Source of the DNA: Funneliformis mosseae | Taxonomy: Eukaryota; Glomeromycota; Glomeromycetes; Glomerales; Glomeraceae | NCBI GenBank assembly: GCA_910592005.1 | Contig: CAJVPP010002691.1 | Coordinates: forward strand, 1-13,845 | Length of the DNA: 13,845 bases | Direction of reading: 5' to 3' | Part shown: piece by piece, positions 8,361 to 13,845 of the stretch | How the letters are laid out: each line of letters starts with the position of its first letter | How positions within the stretch are numbered: the stretch's first letter is position 1 | The notes under the pieces: generated by a model | Told to the model about the DNA's origin: nothing | The model's input: the letters and a program-made list of their open reading frames with translations, nothing else | Databases searched by the model: none | Program-made: the position numbers and the translations under genes

Positions 8361-10570
8361 TTAAATAAGCATTTGAAAATTACGATTATTACATTCACAA
8401 GTAGCTGAAGAAGAGGCAGTGGCGGAGTTAGTGTTCTGTATTATTATGAAGCATTTGGTTAGTTTTATTTTTATAATAATATTTTTGTAATTTATATAAT
8501 AGATGATGAAGCCGAAGCAGAAGAAGAAAAAAAAGAGACTAATGCATGTAGGTAAACTAATTATTTGAGTATTACTACAGTCAATTTGCATTAAAGAGTC
8601 GGGTAAATTAATTATTTGAGAATTACAACAAAAGAATAGAGTATTGTTAAGGAGATTTGTAAGGTTGGTAAGCTAATTATTTGACTTTCATAGCAATAAA
8701 GTTCAGTTAAGAAATTGGGTAAGGCTGGTAAGCTATTTTATTTGAGTTTTATAGAATAAGAATATCGTTAAGGAGTTAGGTAAGGTTGGTTAGCGTAAAG
8801 TTGGTAGATATTTATTTATTGTTATTACACTTGAGTTCATTTAAGGAGTTGGTAGGATAGTTATTTGAGTTATATGACATTCGAGTAACGTTAAGAAGTT
8901 TTGTAACGTTGGTAAGCTAATTATTTGAGTTTCATTGCAATAGAGTTTCGTTAAGGAGTTGGGTAAAGTTGGTAGGATAGTTATTTTAGTATTATGTCAT
9001 TACACCAAAGTTCAGTTAAGGAATTAGGTAAAGTTGGTGAGCTATTTATTACAATAGAGTCTCGTTAAGGTGTCGGGTAATGTTGGTAAGCTAGTTATTT
9101 GAGTTTCATAACAATAGAGTTTTGTTAAGGAATCGGATAAATTTGGTAGGATAGTTCTTTAGTGTTAATACACCAGAGTTCAGTTAAGGAGTTGGGTAAA
9201 GTTGGTAAGCCGGCTATCTGAGTATTATTACAGTCGTTTACAGTCGAGCACGCGCAATTTTCGAAATCTTTGTAATCCTCCTAAGGAGTTTAATCTATCC
9301 TTGTTAAGTTCCGTCTATATATAGAATCGTCGTAAATAATTTTTGATTTTCCATTATACGTTTCTAATTCTTTTGATTAAAATTTTGAATCAATCGAGAT
9401 AAGTCCCCATGAAATGAATTATTCATAATTAGAATAAATTTGTTGTTCTAAAGATTGAAGCTTTGATTCGTCATTATTAATTGGATCATTTTCTATAATA
9501 GCTTTTAATTCATCAACTACTTTGTTCAAAGTCGGTCGATTGTCGATTCGTCGTCCCAGCACTCTAGAATCATAACAATTTAATGATCGAAATCATTTTA
9601 TATAAAATAATAAAATATTTACCTGAACAAATGTTAACATAATTTTCAGGTGTACCAGGAATGATACTTTCTCCGAGTCCCTGTGAAATTTTTATATCTA
9701 AATCATATCGTATGGATTATCTTCAACATGAAAAGGAGGTCGTCCACTTGATATCTTCCAAAACAGCACGCCAACACTGTAATATCAATTTTCTCAGTTA
9801 GCGAATTAAATCTTATTGGATCAATATAAGGAAGTACACCAATCGAAATGCTATTGTATATAAAATTAATTATTAAATTAACAGCAATAATAAACAAGAT
9901 TAGATATATTATGAAGATTACCAAATCACGATGTACAATTCCTTCTTCGTGTAAACATGACACAGCGCTAGCCAACTGGAATGCAAGGTTGTATTTATCA
10001 TCCCAAGTAAGCCTATCAAAATTATCTTTCAAATAGTTTTAAGTGTAACACCATCGGCATATTCCATTACTAACAAATACTTTTTCAATTAAACAATTTG
10101 ACTCTAAAATCTATAATTAAAATAAAATAAATTAAAAGAGTCAATGTGTACATATATCTTTAATAAACTTTATTATGAACGTTACACACTTTGTTTTGAA
10201 GTTATCCCATAAAAGCGAATAATATTATCATAAAAATCAACTTCATGTTGAATTTCGAGCTAAATTATAACAAATTTAAATATTAGCTTGATGTATTTAT
10301 TAAATAGACTGAAAAAAGCCGAAACTTATATTATGTGTAATTACCTCACGAACAAGTTTTTTAGCGGTGGCGTTGTTATAGTTATGAAATGATTTTAACG
10401 CGAGAGGTTGTTTTGAACTTTTCCAATTTTGCACGATAGACTTTTCCAAAGCTGCCAGTACCTATTTTTTGAACATTGCTAAAATGTTTGTATTCGTATT
10501 TAATATGTTTTCCTGAGATTGATTCTTAAATGCGATTGATCCAATCGTTCGAATTATTGCCATCTTGCAT
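8361..10570 (-). pseudogene. TKL-type protein kinase with C-terminal leucine-rich repeats, frameshifted
   Basis: The start is MQDGNNSNDWINRI at 10570. The kinase landmarks in order are the glycine loop IGTGSFGKVYRA (about 10475), the ATP-lysine strand LALKSFHNYNNATAKKLVRE (10400-10345), EIQHEVDFYDNIIRFYGIT (10257-10200), LLVMEYADG (about 10065), [12 protein letters not shown] (about 9957-9922), [33 protein letters not shown] and ECWDDES (9563). GT-AG introns fit at 10344-10260 and 9622-9564, and possibly 9921-9851. A linker (SKIIYDDSI, LNSLGGLQRFRKLRVLDC) leads to about eleven LRRs and a Ser-rich tail ending at TAA 8361. A stop in WINRI-TAA-E and single-base shifts near 10455, 10040, 9793, 9712 and 9545 break it. 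The segment holding the catalytic-loop Asn, DFG and activation loop is missing. Kinases of this family are cytoplasmic Ser/Thr-type; the LRRs would bind partners. Confidence 0.8.
8575..9240 (-). repeat. Tandem 58-63 bp LRR-coding repeats (about eleven units)
   Basis: The landmark GTTAAGGAGTTGGGTAAAG, or a close variant, occurs near 8587, 8643, 8703, 8767, 8841, 8891, 8950, 9014, 9065, 9124 and 9182. Unlike the left array, spacing varies because of small indels, so the reading frame is lost several times. Units preceded by CAATAGAGTTTCG alternate in part with units preceded by ACACCAGAGTTCAG, hinting at a two-unit higher-order period of about 120 bp. The edge nearest the kinase has a 10-bp duplication (CAGTCGTTTACAGTCG at about 9230). 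Confidence 0.85.
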
Positions 10571-10934
10571 TTTGATTTTTTAATTTTGTTTATAGCGAAA
10601 ATAATAAAAATTTTTGGAAAAAGCAAAAAAAAAAAAAAAATAAATAAAAATGTCAAGTTTCTAATAATGAATAACTGGTGTAACTGTGAAAAAAAATTTT
10701 TTCTTGTCCTTTGATCTTCCAAAAAAATTTCTAAATAAAATATCATTGCGTTGAGTTAGCCAATTTGGAATTTTTCTGTATGAATTTCATTAATCGAAAA
10801 ATTAATCCATTTTGTAAAATAATTTTATAATTGCCATATAAGAAGTATCGATTAATGCTAATTCAAATATCGTTAAAGTTAAATACAATGTTTATGCAGA
10901 AGTGGTAATCCTTGAAACGAATTAAAATGTATTA

Positions 10935-10937
<3 letters not shown>
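10571..10937. other. 5' flank of the kinase-LRR pseudogene
   Basis: No gene is supported. A minus-strand open frame that starts at 10746 runs past the kinase start in the wrong frame and is Phe/Ile-rich, so it is not coding. The flank presumably held the promoter of the kinase gene; no specific element stands out. Confidence 0.4.

Positions 10938-10975
<38 letters not shown>
10938..10975 (+). repeat. 38-base poly-A run
   Basis: An unbroken run of 38 A lies between ATTAGTT and CGCTTTTTGC. It could be a slippage-expanded mononucleotide tract or the 3' tail of a retroposed copy oriented to the plus strand, but no recognisable retroposon lies upstream. Its exact length is probably unreliable in any assembly. 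Confidence 0.9.
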
Positions 10976-10976
<1 letters not shown>

Positions 10977-11013
10977 GCTTTTTGCAATATTAAAAGTTAA
11001 CATTTATTTAATT

Positions 11014-11130
11014 AGCCCGGTTTTTAGGTCTAATCCAAATCCAACCGATTGCATCCGGGTTTATGTAAAACCGAGTCGAACCGAATAATCGAGTTAAACC
11101 GGTTGAATTGATTTGAGTAGAGTATATAAC
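11014..11130. repeat. GC-richer island with ACCGA/AACCG motifs
   Basis: The stretch contains AGCCCGGTTTTTAGG, AATCCAAATCCAACCGATTG, ATCCGGGTTT, AAACCGAGTCGAACCGAATAA and TTAAACCGGTTGAATTG. These are degenerate short repeats around ACCG and GAGTCGA. It stands out from the surrounding AT-rich DNA and loosely recalls the GAGTC block at 2462-2720 before CpG loss. No coding frame was found. Confidence 0.45.
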
Positions 11131-11684
11131 ATAAGATGACGAAATATTTAAAATAGAAAAAGATTGATAAACAAATCACGTGTCATTCGCAAAAATTGAA
11201 ATTGGAGGTAAAAGTCGATTCTTTGCATAGGCAATACAAATATAAATGGGCAAGATCATTTATATTTTAAATTTAAAATTCGTCATGTCACCATAAATGG
11301 GCCTATTTGAAAATTAAAGTTAGTAAGTGTTTTCAAATGGGTATTTGTAACGCACCTTCTTCTTAATAATCTATAGTGCTTTATATTCACGAAATTTTCT
11401 CGACTAAAATAAACAGAATTTTGTACAACCAAAATAAGGAATTAGAAAGAAATCCTCGTTAATCTAAATGTATAAATTTATGCAGAATTTCAACTACTAA
11501 AAAAAAGAGTATTCGTCATTCAAAATAAATAAAATCGAGTACATACTTGAGCAGCTTGTCGCATCATTTCAATTTAATGGATTTGAATTGACCTGTTGGT
11601 AATTACTGTTAATAATTTGTAGCAATAAATAAAAATGACCAACTAAAGAAATTTGCTAGCTTATTTGATTCAATTTTAAGAAAA
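11131..11684. other. Gene-free stretch left of the MITE-like element
   Basis: No frame is supported. It contains an 11-bp hairpin at 11238-11267 (AAATATAAATG, 8-base loop, CATTTATATTT), and the string ATAAATGGGC occurs twice (about 11242 and 11291). Otherwise it is unremarkable. Confidence 0.4.
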
Positions 11685-11815
11685 TATGGGCGCTTTGCAG
11701 TAGAAAAGAAGGAAGCTTCAATAAATTTTTTTTTTGAGTTAATGTTAAATTTAAACTTATTTTACTATTTAACTTATAAAGTTCTTTTGGTAGTTTCTAA
11801 CCGCAAAGCGCCATA
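11685..11815. mobile_element. Short MITE-like element with inverted ends
   Basis: TATGGGCGCTTTGCAGT at the left end and its near reverse complement, ACCGCAAAGCGCCATA, at the right end bracket about 100 bases of AT-rich, non-coding sequence. Both ends include TA, compatible with a TA target duplication of the Tc1/mariner kind. The inner sequence is itself partly self-complementary. Size, inverted ends and lack of coding sequence fit a miniature inverted-repeat element. Confidence 0.6.
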
Positions 11816-12000
11816 TCATGCCCTTAAGATATTCTACCTCACCTCAGATATTGGTAATGTTCGATCATTTAATTTAAAAATGATGAAATGTTTACATTGA
11901 AAATTATGATCTGTATCCAACTTATGATCTTATGCTTGATATTTACGATTCATGAAATTTAGGGATATAACATACAAAAGTTCCTATAATTAATATAATA
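11816..12000. other. Spacer between MITE-like element and right arm
   Basis: I see no gene or repeat. It does not match the mirror-image position on the left (1937-2120), which helps fix the inner boundary of the arms. Confidence 0.4.
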
Positions 12001-12199
12001 TGTAAGTATCTTCATAAAGAATTACTACGCTTGGTGACGTTCAAAATAACAAGTTTAATAAATTTTATTAAAAATTAAATAATTCAGAAAAATGTAATTA
12101 CGGTCACTTTTTTTCATGTTACCTCCAAATGGCGGACGTAAAAAAAAAAATTTCATGCAATTAAATGAGTATAAATCATAGTTTTTTTTAATTATGTTC

Positions 12200-12207
12200 T
12201 ATAAAAG
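12200..12207 (+). promoter_or_regulatory. TATA-like box inside right arm
   Basis: TATAAAAG lies 40 bases before an ATG at 12240 that opens a short frame (MAETVLILGFQVLK, then stop). The box is kept in the left arm as TATAAAAAG. It could drive arm gene 2 on the plus strand, with 12240 in an upstream exon or leader. This is inference. Confidence 0.25.
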
Positions 12208-12613
12208 CCTCGAAAATACGAATCGTTAACCTTTACTTTATGGCTGAAACTGTCTTAATCTTAGGATTTCAGGTTTTAAAATAGGTGGCGCAGAAATAAG
12301 AAAAATTGTTTTTATTATCCTCCAAAAAACAAATTAATTTTATTCTGGCAATTATCCTAATTATCTTATTGTTATCAGATATCTGCAAAATTTTCTATAA
12401 CTATTTAACAAATTCAGATATAATCTTTGATCCAATTAATAATAGCAAATCTAGATATGAATTTTTGGCTTTTATTTAAAAAATTTTTGGTATAAATATT
12501 ATTTTTCTATATAGTAAGCAATTAATTTTAATTAATCTTAATAAAAATTCAGACTTTTGAACAACTTTACTTTTTCTTGAACTGAAGTGCCAAAATTATC
12601 AATTAAAGTTAAA

Positions 12614-12974
12614 ATGGCAAATAAGAAAAGAGAATTATTTTGTAACAATTTTGATAGTGAGCTTTTTATTACCTTCTGCTTACATTTAAATTGTTTATAA
12701 ATACATAAACGAAAGAACTGAATACAGCAATAGGATATAGAATTGACTAGTAACAATTTTTGTGAGAGATGTTTTGAATAAATAACTAAGCGGATTTTTG
12801 ATCCGAAGAATTATGGAAATAAATTACATCGCGTTCTTTTTTTCTTGATAAATAATTCTAGATTTTGTTATTTTGTCCTCAAATATAGGAATGTTAAAAA
12901 TTATTCTAGAAGTACAGCAATGGCGCTAGAATAATTAATGATTTAAAATATCATTAAAACGTTTCGCCATTTAA
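12614..12974 (+). pseudogene. Arm gene 2, right copy with early stop
   Basis: Exon 1 begins ATGGCAAATAAGAAAAGAG at 12614 (MANKKRELFCNNFD) and would end at 12656 before GTGAGC. The intron would end at TTGACTAG (12750), and exon 2 starts at 12751 with TIFVRDVLNK. The splice keeps the frame (one base plus two). Exon 2 then meets TAA at 12783-12785, where the left arm has TAT, and later has a 9-base loss plus a frameshift. The left copy keeps exon 2 open but has lost the ATG. Together they imply an ancestral protein of roughly 100 residues with no family I recognise. It faces arm gene 1, tail to tail. Confidence 0.35.
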
Positions 12975-13191
12975 GTCAAAGATCATAGACAAGTTTTTGC
13001 ATCCTTTTATAGAACCCTATTATTGTTACTTATTAGTTGTTAATAACCGTGGTATAATTGCATATATAATATATACATTTTTTTAGTTTTTTTTAAAATT
13101 TATTTAATATAAATTTTACCCAATAAAAAATAAATAAAGGAACACACGACCCGATCTTTAAAACTTTTGATAATCTTATTGGGTCGAATTT

Positions 13192-13572
13192 CTAAACAAT
13201 TAATGGTCCTTTCAATCTCTTTATATTTCGTTTATGCCACTTATAGGAATTCTGTAAAATATTGAAAAATCCACTTCGGATTATGCCTAAAGGTCGTACA
13301 AAATTATAAATTTTGTCTGGAAGAAAAAACAATCTTATTTTAATATAAACGCGAAATTTTATATGGAGATCTTCCATAACGTGTACATGCTCCTAAAATC
13401 AACATCACAGCAAGACAACAATACTAATCATATAAGTCACCTTGATAAGATTTTCTCCAAGAAAATAACCGGAGTGTGCATCAAATGGTCCTGATATGAA
13501 CCAATATAAAATCTTGGGCAATTGAAATGAAGCGACTAATGAACTGAATGTATTTTTGGTAAAATTTTCCAT
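13192..13572 (-). CDS. Arm gene 1: unrecognised 110-residue protein, two exons
   Basis: Exon 1 is 13572-13441 (44 codons, MENFTKNTFSSLVASF ... GYFLGENLIK), the intron is 13440-13393 (48 bp, GTGACT ... TTTTAG), and exon 2 is 13392-13192 (66 codons then TAG; EHVHVMEDLHIKFRVYIKIR ... KRNIKRLKGPLIV). Both exons are in phase 0. The protein is basic, especially in its C-terminal third, with aromatic and hydrophobic segments (LPKILYWFISG, IRLFFLPDKIYNFV). I see no signal peptide, catalytic motif or known domain. A TATA-like box lies 65 bases upstream, and the left arm carries a decayed copy with the same intron borders. If the intron is not removed, translation ends after 55 residues. It may be a genuine arm-encoded gene of the element, or one surviving piece of a longer ancestral gene. 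Splicing is inferred. Confidence 0.5.
13393..13440 (-). other. Proposed 48-bp intron of arm gene 1
   Basis: The donor GTGACT follows an AAG codon, a pyrimidine-moderate body contains CTGTGATGTTGAT as a possible branch region, and the acceptor is TTTTAG. The left arm copy is length-identical with donor GTAACT. Both flanking exons are in the same frame, and removing the intron joins two open frames. The donor is less typical in the right copy. Confidence 0.45.
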
Positions 13573-13636
13573 AAACCGTTCTGGTTAATCTTTACGAAAT
13601 AAAGTTAAGGCCGGTTTTTTTTTGTTCCAAACTGTA

Positions 13637-13645
13637 TATTTTATA
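13637..13645 (-). promoter_or_regulatory. TATA-like box of arm gene 1, right copy
   Basis: TATAAAATA on the minus strand is 65 bases from the ATG at 13572, matching the left arm exactly while flanking bases have changed. Promoter use is inferred. Confidence 0.35.
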
Positions 13646-13720
13646 TTGTTATAATTGTTATGTAGCATACGACTCAGAATATTTTAGCATTACTATTAAA
13701 TAGAAATAAATCGTTAATTC

Positions 13721-13845
13721 TCTTAAAAATAGATATATTATAATTGATTACAAAAATGTTAGATAAACGACGGAATTTAAATGAACAAATAATTTAAAAC
13801 AGCGTTGCAAATTTCAAAATAAATCTATTTTTTATAATTTTAAGA
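13721..13845. repeat. Subterminal fold-back at right tip
   Basis: This is the mirror of the left tip. TCTTAAAAATAGAT begins at about 13721 and the terminal ATCTATTTTTTATAATTTTAAGA closes the window. Both elements of the short inverted pair are unchanged between the arms, even though bases between them have diverged. Confidence 0.5.

Larger units (their letters stand above)
1..13845. mobile_element. Candidate 13.8-kb element with long terminal inverted repeats
   Basis: The two ends of the window are reverse complements of each other for about 1.9 kb, and the match begins at the very first and very last base. This is what an intact large DNA transposon with long terminal inverted repeats would look like. 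Inside are host-like kinase-LRR pseudogenes and relics of other transposons, which read as cargo or later insertions. No DDE transposase, integrase, polymerase B or tyrosine recombinase belonging to the element was found, so it would be non-autonomous or move by an unrecognised enzyme. Flanking target-site duplication cannot be seen because the window stops at the ends. An alternative is two inverted copies of a 1.9-kb unit that happen to bracket unrelated DNA. Confidence 0.6.
12001..13845 (-). repeat. Right terminal inverted repeat arm
   Basis: This is the inverted partner of 1-1936, 1845 bases long and ending exactly at the window edge. It keeps more CpG dinucleotides than the left arm and is the better-preserved copy for arm gene 1, whose two-exon reading frame is open here. 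Arm gene 2 (12614-12974) keeps its ATG here but has an early stop. The inner boundary, TGTAAGTATC at 12001, is where alignment to the left arm ends. Confidence 0.93.

Noticed and set aside
9848..10036. Plus-strand open frame of 62 codons
   Set aside because: It lies antisense to the kinase catalytic block and is a shadow of that gene.
10462..10746. Minus-strand open frame of 94 codons rich in Phe, Ile and Lys
   Set aside because: Its 3' half overlaps the kinase start in another frame, and its 5' half is low-complexity A/T sequence; the kinase frame (QDGNNSNDW, IGTGSFGKVY) is the real signal.
11540..11580. GTCGCATCATTTCAATTTA near 11558 resembles part of arm gene 1 (GTCGCTTCATTTCAATTGC)
   Set aside because: The match is only about 19 bases and does not extend on either side, so it is probably chance.
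12538..12756. Minus-strand open frame of 72 codons in the right arm
   Set aside because: It is antisense to the better supported exon 1 of arm gene 2, and its frame is not kept in the left arm.
1..13845. Maverick/Polinton or virus-derived giant element, suggested by size and long inverted ends
   Set aside because: No DNA polymerase B, integrase, packaging ATPase, protease or capsid frame is visible, and the tips lack the usual AG start.
1..13845. Pure assembly palindrome
   Set aside because: The arms differ by many substitutions and indels, with one-sided CpG loss, and the interior is not mirror-symmetric, so the inverted repeat is a real, old structure.

Overview
The window is a very AT-rich eukaryotic sequence. 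Its best-preserved gene is a relic of the expanded tyrosine-kinase-like (TKL) kinase family of arbuscular mycorrhizal fungi, with a [33 protein letters not shown] catalytic block interrupted by short GT-AG introns. This style, the base composition, and the hAT, Tc1 and LTR-retroelement debris all point to a Glomeromycotina genome such as Rhizophagus. That assignment is inference from family recognition, not from a search.

The whole window is bounded by two long inverted arms. Bases 1-1936 match the reverse complement of 12001-13845, and position 1 pairs exactly with position 13845. The first 45 bases are identical and the rest is similar, with scattered indels. The window therefore looks like one complete insertion about 13.8 kb long with terminal inverted repeats of about 1.9 kb, or a composite of two inverted copies of a smaller unit. 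No transposase attributable to the arms is recognisable. Each arm carries two small convergent genes that appear to be spliced. Gene 1 is open only in the right arm (13192-13572, minus strand; 110 residues after removing a 48-bp intron). Gene 2 is broken in both arms, but each arm breaks it differently.

From left to right, the interior holds: a truncated Tc1/mariner helix-turn-helix fragment (2282-2461); a GAGTC-rich degenerate repeat (2462-2720); an intron-containing hAT transposase relic on the minus strand (about 2830-3760); a 25-bp satellite built of palindromes (4081-4396); A-rich repeats of about 125 bp (4395-4905); an LTR-retrotransposon gag relic (about 5180-5740, minus); an AT microsatellite (about 6475-6650); a coiled-coil plus leucine-rich-repeat (LRR) pseudogene (6657-7690, minus); a larger kinase-LRR pseudogene of the same family (8361-10570, minus); a 38-base poly-A run; and a 131-bp MITE-like element (11685-11815).

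Nothing in the interior looks translatable as a full protein. The kinase-LRR gene has several single-base frameshifts and lacks the DFG/activation segment. Mutation is uneven. The left arm and the left 8 kb have lost CpG sites that the right arm and right part keep, and in several cases a glutamine, arginine or tryptophan codon has become a stop by a C-to-T or G-to-A change. The main point of interest is the long-arm element with its own unrecognised arm-encoded genes.
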